This document shows, piece by piece, positions 51,481 to 59,534 of a stretch of DNA of 62,258 nucleotides (position 1 is the first letter of the stretch; each line of letters opens with the position of its first letter). Location: assembly GCA_023386885.1 (NCBI GenBank), contig JAEWIX010000076.1:1-62258 (forward strand), written 5' to 3'. Source of the stretch: Pseudomonadota bacterium (GTDB lineage Bacteria; Pseudomonadota; Alphaproteobacteria; Rhizobiales; Xanthobacteraceae). A program made the translations under genes and the position numbers. Under the pieces are notes generated by a model, which did no database searches, was not told the origin of the DNA, and saw only the letters and a list, made by a program, of their open reading frames with translations.

Positions 51481-52137
51481 TCAAAGATCGCTTTTCGCCA
51501 GATCCCACATCAGGCGATAGATGCCGGACGAAACGATCTGGCCTGCTCCGGCAAGGTCCAACGGATCGAAGCGCAACGCCATCGCCGCCGATACCGGCTT
51601 CACGCCCGTTCCGTCGATCAGCACGAACCAGTCGGCCGCGCCGGGGTTCGGGCCGTCGTCGGTGAGCGACTTCGACAGGCCGGGATCGCTCTCCAGAAGA
51701 TGCATCGAGATGCCGCCTTCCAGCATGTCGGGATCGAGCCGGGGCGCCAGAAACGCGTGAAGCTTGTCGGCGTCGATCGGTCGCAGCCGGATGATGCCGA
51801 GCACTGCGCCGCGCCCCTGACCTCGGCTCATGGTGATGCGCGCCACGGCGCGGATCATGTTGCGGAAGCGCGCGATGTTCTGTTTCGACCACTCCGTCTG
51901 ATTGGCGAGTGCGGTGCGATAGGCGGGGCTGTCCAGCACGTCGAAGGTTTTCGTGGAGTACAGGCTGAGATATTTCGGGCTGGCGGCATGGGCGACATAG
52001 CGTCGCGCCTCGACGAAGCCATCAATTCCGACGCGCTCGGCGATATGCTCACGATCGTACCAGCGATTGAAATCCGCTTCGTCCGCAGCGTCGACATCCA
52101 TCGAGGTGAGCAGCATTCCTTTTGCAGCGATCGGCAT
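51481..52137 (-). CDS. Hypothetical protein, probably two dimeric alpha-beta barrel repeats
   Basis: A 218-residue protein with no signal peptide. The N-terminal half has FNRWYDREHIAERVGIDGFVEARRYVA (about 23-49), cited in part as WYDREHI, the pattern of EthD/DUF4286-like dimeric alpha-beta barrel (ferredoxin-like) proteins. The second half repeats the beta-rich style with GAVLGIIRLRP and DWFVLIDGTGV. It may therefore be a fused pseudo-dimer. It ends before the oxidoreductase promoter region, and prolyl aminopeptidase lies 28 bases upstream on the same strand. No reaction is assigned; relatives occur in aromatic and polyketide-type pathways. Confidence 0.6.
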   Translation of the reverse strand: MPIAAKGMLLTSMDVDAADEADFNRWYDREHIAERVGIDGFVEARRYVAHAASPKYLSLYSTKTFDVLDSPAYRTALANQTEWSKQNIARFRNMIRAVARITMSRGQGRGAVLGIIRLRPIDADKLHAFLAPRLDPDMLEGGISMHLLESDPGLSKSLTDDGPNPGAADWFVLIDGTGVKPVSAAMALRFDPLDLAGAGQIVSSGIYRLMWDLAKSDL

Positions 52138-52164
52138 TGGCAGGCGTCCTTACATCGAGCGTTT

Positions 52165-53151
52165 TCAAAGGGAATGGCTGGCCACGAGGTCTGCGGTCGC
52201 CTTGATAACGGCGTTGCGGATGCCGGGATCATACAGCGAATGCCCGGCGCCTTCGATCACACGGACCTCCGCCGTCGGCCAAGCCGTCGTGAGCGCATGC
52301 GATGTCGATGGCGGGCACAGGAGATCGTAGCGACCCTGCACGACGATGCCGGGAATGCTGTGCAGGCGCGATGCGTTCGCGAGCAATTGCCCAGGCGTTA
52401 TGAAGCAGTCGTTGTGGAAGTAATGGGCTTCCATGAACGGTGTCGACGGCAGGGGCCGTGACGAGGTCAACGACGCGAGATCGAGCCGCGTCTGTTTCGG
52501 CGTATGTTCGGAGAGGATACGCTCCGTATCATGCCAGGCACGGGCGGCCGGACCATGGATGGCCGGATCGGGATCGAGGATGCGTCGCCAATAGGCATCG
52601 AGCGGTCGCCCGCGTTCCTCCGGCGCCAGCAGACCGAGGAAGTCCTCATTGAGGCCGGGATAGAGACGCGGCAGTACATCGCAGAACGCCGCACTGACTT
52701 CCGCGCGGGTGCCGAGAAAGGTCGCACGCAACACGATGCCGCTGACGCGTTCGGGGTGGGCTTCGGCGTAGGCCAATGCCAGCGTCGCGCCCCACGAACC
52801 GCCGCTGACCAGCCATTGCTTGATGCCGAGGGCGTCGCGGATCGCTTCCATGTCGGCGATGAGATGCGGCAGCGTGTTGGCATCGCGGCTGCCCTTCGGA
52901 CGGCTGCGTCCGCAGCCGCGTTGATCGAACAGCACCGCACGGCAGCGCTTCGGGTCGAACAACTTGCGGTGGTCGGGCTGGCAGCCGCTGCCAGGGCCGC
53001 CATGCAGATACACCGCCGGCACACCGTCCGGGTTGCCGACGGTCTCGACGTAAAGCTCATGGCCGCCGTCGACCGGCAGCATCTGCGTGGTCAGCGGTGC
53101 GTAAGGATCGCCGTTCTTGTTTGTCTGCGTTCCACCCGCGTCAGGCATCAT
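52165..53151 (-). CDS. pip: Prolyl aminopeptidase (proline iminopeptidase)
   Basis: A 328-residue alpha/beta hydrolase of peptidase family S33. The oxyanion-hole motif is YLHGGPGSGCQ (about 48-58), followed by RAVLFDQRGCGRSRPKG (about 71-87), diagnostic for this enzyme. The nucleophile elbow is SGGSWGATLALAYA with Ser119. It removes N-terminal proline from peptides in the cytoplasm. It is transcribed leftward, with the two-fold hypothetical gene 28 bases downstream. The amidase gene diverges from it across 275 bases. Confidence 0.92.
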   Translation of the reverse strand: MMPDAGGTQTNKNGDPYAPLTTQMLPVDGGHELYVETVGNPDGVPAVYLHGGPGSGCQPDHRKLFDPKRCRAVLFDQRGCGRSRPKGSRDANTLPHLIADMEAIRDALGIKQWLVSGGSWGATLALAYAEAHPERVSGIVLRATFLGTRAEVSAAFCDVLPRLYPGLNEDFLGLLAPEERGRPLDAYWRRILDPDPAIHGPAARAWHDTERILSEHTPKQTRLDLASLTSSRPLPSTPFMEAHYFHNDCFITPGQLLANASRLHSIPGIVVQGRYDLLCPPSTSHALTTAWPTAEVRVIEGAGHSLYDPGIRNAVIKATADLVASHSL

Positions 53152-53426
53152 CGATTTCGCTTACAACTACGGCTCGGCTTATTTGCGGGTGGCAGAATTG
53201 TTCATCCGCAGCTTAGGACGATTCAGATCGAAGACCATTGCAAATTCGGCGGGCCGGTAAACGCTGTCCGCCCGATCGAAGATTTTCGCGATGCAGCAAT
53301 TTCACGATTCGACATCTGCATAGGGTGAACGGTCGAGGTATCTGACGGGTGGCAATCCGCCCGAAAACGCCGTAACGCTCGGAGAGCGGCAAACGACAAG
53401 ACCGCGATCAAGGATGGAGCGAGTGG
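53152..53426. promoter_or_regulatory. Divergent pip/amidase intergenic region
   Basis: A 275-bp gap between outward-facing genes, so it should hold promoters for both. GGAGCGAG precedes the amidase ATG. No clear palindromes, promoter pairs or small genes were recognised. Confidence 0.35.
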
Positions 53427-54827
53427 ATGGATAACCTTTGGCGTCTCCCGGCAACTGAACTGGCCGCGCTGGTTCGTTCGCGAAAAGTGTCAGCGGTAGA
53501 GGCGGCGAAGGCGGCATTGGCGCGGCTCGACGCGGTCAATCCGAAGATCAACGCCGTGGTCGATCATCGGCCGGACGATACGCTGGCGCAGGCGGCGGCG
53601 GTGGACAAGACCATCGCCGAAGGCAAGGACCCCGGCGTGCTCGCAGGCGTACCGATCACAATCAAGGTCAATGTCGATCAGGCCGGCTTTGCCACCACCA
53701 ACGGCATCAAGGCGCAACGCGATCACATCGCCAAGGAAGACAATCCCGTGGTTGCGAATATGCGCCGCGCGGGCGCGGTGATCGTCGGCCGCACCAACAC
53801 GCCGGCGTTTTCGTTCCGCTGGTTCGCCAACAACCAGTTGCATGGTCATACCAAAAACCCGCGCGATCCTGCACGCACGCCGGGAGGCTCGTCGGGCGGG
53901 GCGGGGTCGGCTACCGCCGCCGGCATCGGTCATATCGGCCATGGCACCGACATCGCCGGATCGGTGCGCTATCCGGCTTATGCCTGCGGTATTCACGGTC
54001 TGCGGCCGACGCTCGGGCGCATCGCCGCGCACAACCTGTCGCTGCCGGAGCGGCCGTTGTGTCCGCAGATTTCCGCCGTCTCCGGTCCGTTGGCGCGGAC
54101 CATCGGCGACTTGCGCATCGCGCTCGCCGCGATGGCACAGCAGGACGTGCGCGATCCGTGGTGGGTGCCGGCGCCACTCGAAGGGCCGCCGATGCCGCGC
54201 CGCGCGGCGCTGTGCCTGCGGCCCGATGGGCTCGAAACGGTGCCTGAAGTCATCGATGCCTTGAAAGATGCCGCGCGTCGCCTGCAAAGCGCGGGCTGGA
54301 CGGTGGAGGAGATCGACAACACGCCGCCGCTCAATGAGGCCGCCGAGTTGCAGCGCAAATTCTGGCTCGGCGACGGCTTCGAGGCGATGCTGGCGGCGGC
54401 CGAGAAGGAAGGCGATCCCGGCGCACTGGCGTGCCTGCGCGGCAGTCGCGACAAGGTCTATCCGCTCGACGCGGCGGGAATGTCGGCGATCGTGCAGCGC
54501 CGCGCCGCGTTGATGCGGGCGTGGCAACTCTTTCTGCAGGATTATCCGGTGCTGGTGATGCCGGTGTCCGGCGAATTGCCGTTCGAGGATCAACTCGATC
54601 TCAAGGACGACGCGTCATTCGCGCGGGTGTGGCGGGCGCAGATGCCGCAGGTCGGCCTTCCGTTCATGGGATTGCCGGGGCTGACGGTGACGACAGGATT
54701 GGTCGGCCGCGTGCCGGTCGGCGTGCAGGTGGTGGCGGGGCGCTATCGCGAGGACCTGTGCCTGCTTGCCGGCGAAGCGATCGAGGCGGGCGGCACGCCG
54801 TCGTCGCCGGTCGATCCGGTCGGTTGA
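53427..54827 (+). CDS. Amidase-signature-family hydrolase
   Basis: A 466-residue amidase. The Ser-cisSer-Lys triad is present: Lys80 (GVPITIKVN), Ser155 in the TPGGSSGGAGSA loop and nucleophile Ser179 in GTDIAGSVRYPA. It follows the general family order, with RPTLGRIAAHN and SGPLARTIGDL after the core. It hydrolyses an amide of unknown identity; the family includes glutamyl-tRNA amidotransferase, arylamide and indoleacetamide amidases. There is no signal peptide. A glutathione peroxidase gene follows 17 bases after its stop. Confidence 0.9.
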   Translation: MDNLWRLPATELAALVRSRKVSAVEAAKAALARLDAVNPKINAVVDHRPDDTLAQAAAVDKTIAEGKDPGVLAGVPITIKVNVDQAGFATTNGIKAQRDHIAKEDNPVVANMRRAGAVIVGRTNTPAFSFRWFANNQLHGHTKNPRDPARTPGGSSGGAGSATAAGIGHIGHGTDIAGSVRYPAYACGIHGLRPTLGRIAAHNLSLPERPLCPQISAVSGPLARTIGDLRIALAAMAQQDVRDPWWVPAPLEGPPMPRRAALCLRPDGLETVPEVIDALKDAARRLQSAGWTVEEIDNTPPLNEAAELQRKFWLGDGFEAMLAAAEKEGDPGALACLRGSRDKVYPLDAAGMSAIVQRRAALMRAWQLFLQDYPVLVMPVSGELPFEDQLDLKDDASFARVWRAQMPQVGLPFMGLPGLTVTTGLVGRVPVGVQVVAGRYREDLCLLAGEAIEAGGTPSSPVDPVG

Positions 54828-54844
54828 GGAACGGCGATGGTGTC

Positions 54845-55321
54845 ATGACGACGATTTACGATTTTTCGGCTCGTGCGCTCGATGGTCATGAGGTGCCGCT
54901 GAAGGAATTCGAGGGGCGGGCGCTGTTGATCGTCAACACCGCCAGCGCCTGCGGCTTCACCCCGCAATACAAGGGGCTGGAAGATCTCCACCGCCGCCTC
55001 GCGCCGCGCGGCTTCTCCGTGCTGGGTTTCCCCTGTAATCAGTTCGGACAGCAGGAGCGCGGCAGTTCGGCGGAGATCGCGGCGTTTTGCGAGGGCAACT
55101 ATGCGGTGACGTTTCCGATGTTCGAGAAGATCGACGTCAACGGTGAGGCAGCGCACCCGTTGTACAAGTTCCTGAAACGTGAGAAAGCGGGCTTGCTCGG
55201 CGCGTCGATCAAGTGGAATTTCACCAAATTCCTGATCGACAAGGCGGGCAGGGTGATCGCACGGCATCCGCCGACCACGCGACCCGAAAGTTTGACCAGA
55301 GATATCGAGGCGCTGCTTTGA
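54845..55321 (+). CDS. Glutathione peroxidase (Cys type)
   Basis: A 158-residue thiol peroxidase. The catalytic tetrad is Cys36 (NTASACGFTPQYKGLE), Gln70 (FPCNQFGQQE), Trp124 and Asn125 (KWNFTKFLID). The active residue is Cys, not selenocysteine. It reduces hydrogen or lipid peroxides, often with thioredoxin in bacteria. The ATG at 54845 gives the family start MTTIYDFSARALDG; a longer open frame runs back into the amidase gene and is rejected. The stop overlaps the TTG start of the DUF3297 gene. Confidence 0.92.
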   Translation: MTTIYDFSARALDGHEVPLKEFEGRALLIVNTASACGFTPQYKGLEDLHRRLAPRGFSVLGFPCNQFGQQERGSSAEIAAFCEGNYAVTFPMFEKIDVNGEAAHPLYKFLKREKAGLLGASIKWNFTKFLIDKAGRVIARHPPTTRPESLTRDIEALL

Positions 55322-55584
55322 ACGAGAAAACAAATTCGCCCACGCCGCAGTTGCCGGACCGGCTGTCCACCGATCCGCGCAGCCCGTACCACGACGCCGA
55401 ATTGCTGGCTCATGATATCGGCATCCGTTTCAAGGGCGTCGAGAAAAACAACGTCGAGGAGTATTGCGTCAGCGAGGGCTGGATTCGCGTCAGCGCGGGG
55501 AGCGCCAAGGATCGCTACGGCAATCCGCTGACCATCAAACTCAGCGGGTCGGTGGAGCCGTATTTCCGCGACAGCGCAAGCTGA
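55318..55584 (+). CDS. DUF3297-family small protein
   Basis: An 88-residue protein of the DUF3297 family. Its core is LPDRLSTDPRSPYH (about 12-25), GIRFKGVEKNNVEEYCVSEGW (about 35-55) and LTIKLSGSVEPYF near the end. The function is unknown. A TTG at 55318-55320 is the only start that gives the expected family length; its last two bases lie in the TGA stop of the glutathione peroxidase gene, so translation is probably coupled. The next gene, tarD, begins 17-20 bases later. Confidence 0.82.
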   Translation: MNEKTNSPTPQLPDRLSTDPRSPYHDAELLAHDIGIRFKGVEKNNVEEYCVSEGWIRVSAGSAKDRYGNPLTIKLSGSVEPYFRDSAS

Positions 55585-55604
55585 TCGGCGCGAGAGGATT
55601 CATG

Positions 55605-56774
55605 ATGTCCGTTCGCATCGTCGACGTGCGCGAGGTGACCAAGCCGATCGCCTCCGCGATCCGCAATGCCTATATCGATTTCTCGAAGATGACGACGAGC
55701 CTCGTTGCCGTCGTCACCAACGTAGAGCGCAACGGCAAGCCGGTGGTCGGCTACGGCTTCAACTCGAACGGCCGTTACGGACAGGGTGGATTGATCCGTG
55801 AGCGCTTTGCCAAGCGACTCGCCGAAGCCGATCCGGCAACATTGCTCGACGAGAGTGGTGACAATCTTGACCCGGATAAAGTCTGGGCCGCGCTGATGAC
55901 GAACGAGAAGCCGGGCGGACATGGCGAACGCTCGGTCGCGGTCGGCACCATCGACATGGCGGTGTGGGACGCGGTGGCGAAGATCGCGAACAAGCCGCTG
56001 TTTCGTTTGCTCGCGGAACGTCATGGCCGCAGCGCCGATCCGCGCGTGTTCGTCTATGCGGCGGGCGGCTACTACTATCCCGGCAAGGGTCTCGATAAAC
56101 TGCGGCAGGAAATGCGCGGCTATCTCGATCGCGGTTACAACGTCGTCAAGATGAAGATCGGCGGCGCCTCGCTTGAGGAAGATCGCGAACGCATCGAAGC
56201 GGTCTTGAAGGAGATTGGATCGCAGGCGCAACTGGCCGTCGATGCCAACGGGCGCTTCGATCTGGAAACCGCAATCGCCTACGCCAAGATGCTGCGCGAT
56301 TATCCGCTGTTCTGGTACGAGGAAGCCGGCGATCCGCTGGACTATCAATTGCAGGCGACGCTTGCGGAATTCTATCCGGGGCCGATGGCGACCGGCGAAA
56401 ACCTCTTCAGCCATCAGGATGCGCGCAACCTTATTCGTTATGGTGGGATGCGGTCGGATCGCGATTTCTTGCAATTCGATTGCGCACTATCGTATGGACT
56501 TTGTGAGTATCAACGCACGTTGCAGGTGTTGAAAACGCACGGCTGGTCGCCGTCGCGCTGCATTCCGCATGGCGGTCATCAGATGTCGCTGAACATCGCG
56601 GCGGGTCTCGGGCTCGGCGGTAACGAAAGCTATCCCGACCTGTTCCAGCCCTATGGCGGATTCCCCGATGGCGTGAAGGTCGAGAACGGTTACATCACCA
56701 TGCCGGAATTGCCGGGCATCGGCTTCGAGGGCAAGGCGGATCTTTATGCCGAGATGCGGGCACTTTCGGCTTAG
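55605..56774 (+). CDS. tarD: D(-)-tartrate dehydratase
   Basis: A 389-residue member of the enolase superfamily (mandelate racemase subgroup). From the ATG at 55605 the expected catalytic residues fall at Lys102 (NEKPGG), Lys184 (KMKIGG), metal ligands Asp213 (VDANGRF), Glu239 (WYEEAG) and Glu265 (TGENLFS), and His322 (IPHGGHQ). These are the positions I recall for the Bradyrhizobium D-tartrate dehydratase, whose long stretches also look nearly identical. It dehydrates D-tartrate to oxaloacetate using Mg2+. An ATG one codon upstream (55602) is the alternative start. No tartrate transporter or regulator gene is adjacent unless the ABC genes that follow serve it. Confidence 0.93.
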   Translation: MSVRIVDVREVTKPIASAIRNAYIDFSKMTTSLVAVVTNVERNGKPVVGYGFNSNGRYGQGGLIRERFAKRLAEADPATLLDESGDNLDPDKVWAALMTNEKPGGHGERSVAVGTIDMAVWDAVAKIANKPLFRLLAERHGRSADPRVFVYAAGGYYYPGKGLDKLRQEMRGYLDRGYNVVKMKIGGASLEEDRERIEAVLKEIGSQAQLAVDANGRFDLETAIAYAKMLRDYPLFWYEEAGDPLDYQLQATLAEFYPGPMATGENLFSHQDARNLIRYGGMRSDRDFLQFDCALSYGLCEYQRTLQVLKTHGWSPSRCIPHGGHQMSLNIAAGLGLGGNESYPDLFQPYGGFPDGVKVENGYITMPELPGIGFEGKADLYAEMRALSA

Positions 56775-56952
56775 GGATTCTTGCGGCAAAGTGGTGACGG
56801 CATTGCGGCGCAAAATTTCATCGCAAATCCGGCGATCGCACACCTTTCAATCTTAAAATAATTGGCGGAACGGTGGGGCCGAGGATTGCAATGCGGGGCA
56901 AAGTCCGCAAACTGTCCCCGCCGTCAGAACGAAGACCAACGAAGGGGGACGG
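56775..56952 (+). promoter_or_regulatory. Leader of the SsuB/TauB-type ABC genes
   Basis: A 178-bp gap. GCGGGG (56893-56898) pairs with CCCCGC (56916-56921), and inside it AGT pairs with ACT, making a compact hairpin 32 bases upstream of the ABC ATPase start. An AT-rich patch at 56848-56866 could hold a promoter. GAAGGGGGA is the ribosome-binding site. The hairpin could act in tarD termination or in leader control, and no T-run supports the first. Confidence 0.4.
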
Positions 56953-57798
56953 ATGCAGGTGCCGTTGCGGCCGGAGAGCGACACCGGAACCGGAGTCACG
57001 TCCGGCGAACGCGCGCGCGCCATGATCGAAATCGATGGCGTCTCGAAACGCTTCGAGACCTCGGGCCGCAAGAGCCACCTCGCGCTCTCCGATATCAACC
57101 TGACAGTTGACGACGGTGCCTTTGTCTCGATCCTCGGGCCGTCCGGTTGCGGCAAATCCACATTGCTCTACATCGTCGGCGGTTTCGTCGGGCCGACCGA
57201 AGGTGTTGCCCGGATGAAGGACGCGCCGATCACCGGACCTGGGCCGGATCGCGGGCCGGTGTTTCAGGAGTTCGCGCTGTTTCCGTGGAAGACCGTGCTC
57301 GGCAACGTCATGTACGGCTTGCGGCAGCAGGGCGTGAAACGCGCGGAGGCGGAATCACAGAGCCTGCGCCTGATCGAGATGGTCGGGCTCAAGAGTTTTG
57401 AGCATTTCTATCCGAAGGAATTGTCCGGCGGCATGAAGCAGCGCGTCGCGATCGCGCGCACGCTGGCCTATCGCCCGTCGGTGCTTTTGATGGACGAGCC
57501 GTTCGGCGCGCTCGATGCGCATACCCGCACGCGGTTGCAGAACGATCTGCTCAACATCTGGGAGCGCGACCGCAAGACGGTGCTATTCGTCACGCACTCG
57601 GTCGAGGAGGCGGTGTTCCTCTCCGATAAGGTGGTGGTGATGACGCGCGCACCCGGCCGCATCAAGCAGATCGTCGATATCGACCTGCCGCGTCCGCGCG
57701 TTCGCGCCGAACTGCTGCTGGATTCACGTTACCAGAAATACGTCGTCGACATCGAGCGCATGATCGACGACGGCCGCGACGACGCGGAGCATCCGTGA
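56953..57798 (+). CDS. SsuB/TauB-type ABC transporter ATPase
   Basis: A 281-residue ATPase of the nitrate/sulfonate/taurine group. It has Walker A LGPSGCGKSTLL (about 59-70), Q-loop PVFQEFALFPWKTVLGNV, signature LSGGMKQRVAIARTLAY and Walker B VLLMDEPFGALDAHTR. It energises uptake through the two permeases that follow. GGGGGA precedes the ATG; an internal in-frame ATG at codon 24 (MIEIDGVSK) would give the minimal domain. The stop overlaps the next GTG start. Confidence 0.92.
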   Translation: MQVPLRPESDTGTGVTSGERARAMIEIDGVSKRFETSGRKSHLALSDINLTVDDGAFVSILGPSGCGKSTLLYIVGGFVGPTEGVARMKDAPITGPGPDRGPVFQEFALFPWKTVLGNVMYGLRQQGVKRAEAESQSLRLIEMVGLKSFEHFYPKELSGGMKQRVAIARTLAYRPSVLLMDEPFGALDAHTRTRLQNDLLNIWERDRKTVLFVTHSVEEAVFLSDKVVVMTRAPGRIKQIVDIDLPRPRVRAELLLDSRYQKYVVDIERMIDDGRDDAEHP

Positions 57799-58580
57799 CA
57801 TCCGCGCGCAGCATCGTCTCGCGGTTGTCGCCGCTGCTGGCGTGCCTTGGCCTTCTGGCCGTCTGGCAGTTCGCGGCGATCGTGCTGAACACCGAAAGTT
57901 TTCCGACGGCGTGGCACGCATTGCGAACCGTGCCGCAGGTTCTGGGCGATCCGGAACAGCTTCTGAATATTCTCGACTCGATCCGCCGCATGGTGATCGG
58001 CCTGACGCTGGCGGTGCTGGTCGCAATTCCGCTCGGGCTGGCGATGGGACGCAGCGCGCGCGTCGCGGCGTTCTTCAACCCGCTACTGATGATGATCTAT
58101 CCGGTGCCGAAGGCCGCGCTGATGCCGATCATCATGCTGTGGCTCGGTGTTGGCGACGCGTCGAAGACGCTGGTGATCTTCCTCGGCGTCAGCCTGCCGG
58201 TGATCTATCATTCCTTTCAGGGCGCTAAGGCGGTCGAGGAAAAGATGCTGTGGTCGGGCGCGGCGATGGGCCTCAACGGGATGCAGCGCATGGTCCGCAT
58301 CGTGTTGCCCGCGGCATTGCCGGAAATTCTCACCGGCTGCCGCACCGGTCTGGTGCTGGCGCTGATCACCATGGTGACCAGCGAGATGATCGCGCGCCAG
58401 TCTGGCGCCGGCAACATCCTGTTCAACGCCATGGACATGGCGCAATACGACACCGTGTTCGCGATGATCATCATCATCGGCGCGCTCGGCATCGTGCTAG
58501 ATGCGGCGTTCGACAAGCTGCGCTGGCGGCTGGTGAAGTGGGCAGAGCCGCATCAGGAAATCCTGCTGGGGGCGTCATGA
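57795..58580 (+). CDS. SsuC/TauC-type ABC transporter permease 1
   Basis: A 261-residue permease (BPD_transp_1) with about six membrane segments. The EAA-like loop motif is seen in EEKMLWSGAAMGLNGMQRMVRIVLPAALPEILTGCRTG (about 148-185), where the chain contacts the ATPase. The GTG start at 57795 overlaps the ATPase stop (GTGA). It probably pairs with the second permease, to which it is similar, as a heterodimer. The substrate is unknown. Confidence 0.9.
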   Translation: MTSARSIVSRLSPLLACLGLLAVWQFAAIVLNTESFPTAWHALRTVPQVLGDPEQLLNILDSIRRMVIGLTLAVLVAIPLGLAMGRSARVAAFFNPLLMMIYPVPKAALMPIIMLWLGVGDASKTLVIFLGVSLPVIYHSFQGAKAVEEKMLWSGAAMGLNGMQRMVRIVLPAALPEILTGCRTGLVLALITMVTSEMIARQSGAGNILFNAMDMAQYDTVFAMIIIIGALGIVLDAAFDKLRWRLVKWAEPHQEILLGAS

Positions 58581-59341
58581 ACACGCAACGCCTCACCACG
58601 GCTTTGATGGGCGCGCTGCCGATCCTGTTTGTGCTGGCGATCTGGCAGGGGTTGTGCAGTTTCGGTTATGCGTCGCCGTCGCTGCTGCCGCCACCGGGCA
58701 AGGTGTTCTTGCGGCTGGCGCAGCAACTCGGCAACATCGGCTTCCTCGACGATATTCTGGCGACGATGATCCGGCTGTTCGCAGGCTTCCTCATTGCGGT
58801 GGCGCTCGGCGTTGGCATCGGACTTGCGGCTGCGGTGGTGCCCGCGATCAACGCGGTGGTGCGGCCCCTGGTGCAGGTGCTGGCGCCGTTGCCGAAGGTC
58901 GCGCTCTATCCGGCGCTGATCATCCTGTTCGGCTTCGACCATGCCTCCAAAGTGACGCTGGTGACGCTGGATGCGCTGTTTCCGATTCTGCTCTCGACCT
59001 ATTACGGCGCATCGATGGTGGAACAAAAACTGGTTTGGTCGGCGCTCGCCGCCGGCACGCCGCGCTGGCAGATCCTGTTCAAGGTGATTGCGCCCGCGGC
59101 GCTGCCGTCGATCCTCACCGGCTGCCGCATCGGGCTGGTGATCTCGTGCATCGTGGTGTTTCTCGCCGAGATGATTTCTTCGACCGACGGCCTCGGCCAC
59201 CTGCTGGTCGGTGCCGCGCGCACGTTCCAGACGGTGGACATGTTCGTGCCGCTGATCACGATCTCGCTGCTCGGGCTGACGCTGAACGGATTGCTTTACG
59301 GCCTGCGCAAATATCTGCTGCGCGGCTTTCCGGAGGTGTAA
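58577..59341 (+). CDS. SsuC/TauC-type ABC transporter permease 2
   Basis: A 254-residue permease similar to the preceding one. Its ATPase-contact motif is EQKLVWSALAAGTPRWQILFKVIAPAALPSILTGCRIG (about 145-182). The ATG at 58577 overlaps the previous stop (ATGA); the open frame upstream lies inside permease 1 and is rejected. Two different permeases replace the usual SsuC homodimer. A palindromic repeat region follows and then a gene on the other strand, so the binding protein is not directly linked. Confidence 0.9.
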   Translation: MNTQRLTTALMGALPILFVLAIWQGLCSFGYASPSLLPPPGKVFLRLAQQLGNIGFLDDILATMIRLFAGFLIAVALGVGIGLAAAVVPAINAVVRPLVQVLAPLPKVALYPALIILFGFDHASKVTLVTLDALFPILLSTYYGASMVEQKLVWSALAAGTPRWQILFKVIAPAALPSILTGCRIGLVISCIVVFLAEMISSTDGLGHLLVGAARTFQTVDMFVPLITISLLGLTLNGLLYGLRKYLLRGFPEV

Positions 59342-59393
59342 CGTTTTGCTCGCACGGCAATGATGGTGGTGGTTGCGATTGGATTGCGATCAG

Positions 59394-59526
59394 CGTCGTC
59401 CCTGCGAAAGCAGGGACCCATAACCCCCTAAGGTTCGTGGTCAATGGATTGCTCAACGCGGATTACGATCGCCGTCCACACCGTTAGCGACACGGCGTAT
59501 GGGTCCCTGCCTTCGCAGGGACGACG
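59394..59526. repeat. Pair of inverted 29-bp palindromic repeats
   Basis: Two copies of a 29-base element face each other at 59394-59422 and 59498-59526; they match in reverse complement at 28 of 29 positions. Each contains an internal hairpin (GTCCCTGC/GCAGGGAC with a short loop). A TAACCCC heptamer occurs just past each copy. These resemble short repeats commonly scattered between genes in Bradyrhizobium and Rhodopseudomonas. They fill the 193-bp gap between converging permease and malonyl-CoA decarboxylase genes and may act as a bidirectional terminator. Confidence 0.8.
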
Positions 59527-59534
59527 GATAACCC

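Noticed and set aside
59394..59526. Possible CRISPR remnant
   Set aside because: There are only two copies, inverted and internally palindromic, with no regular spacers and no cas gene.
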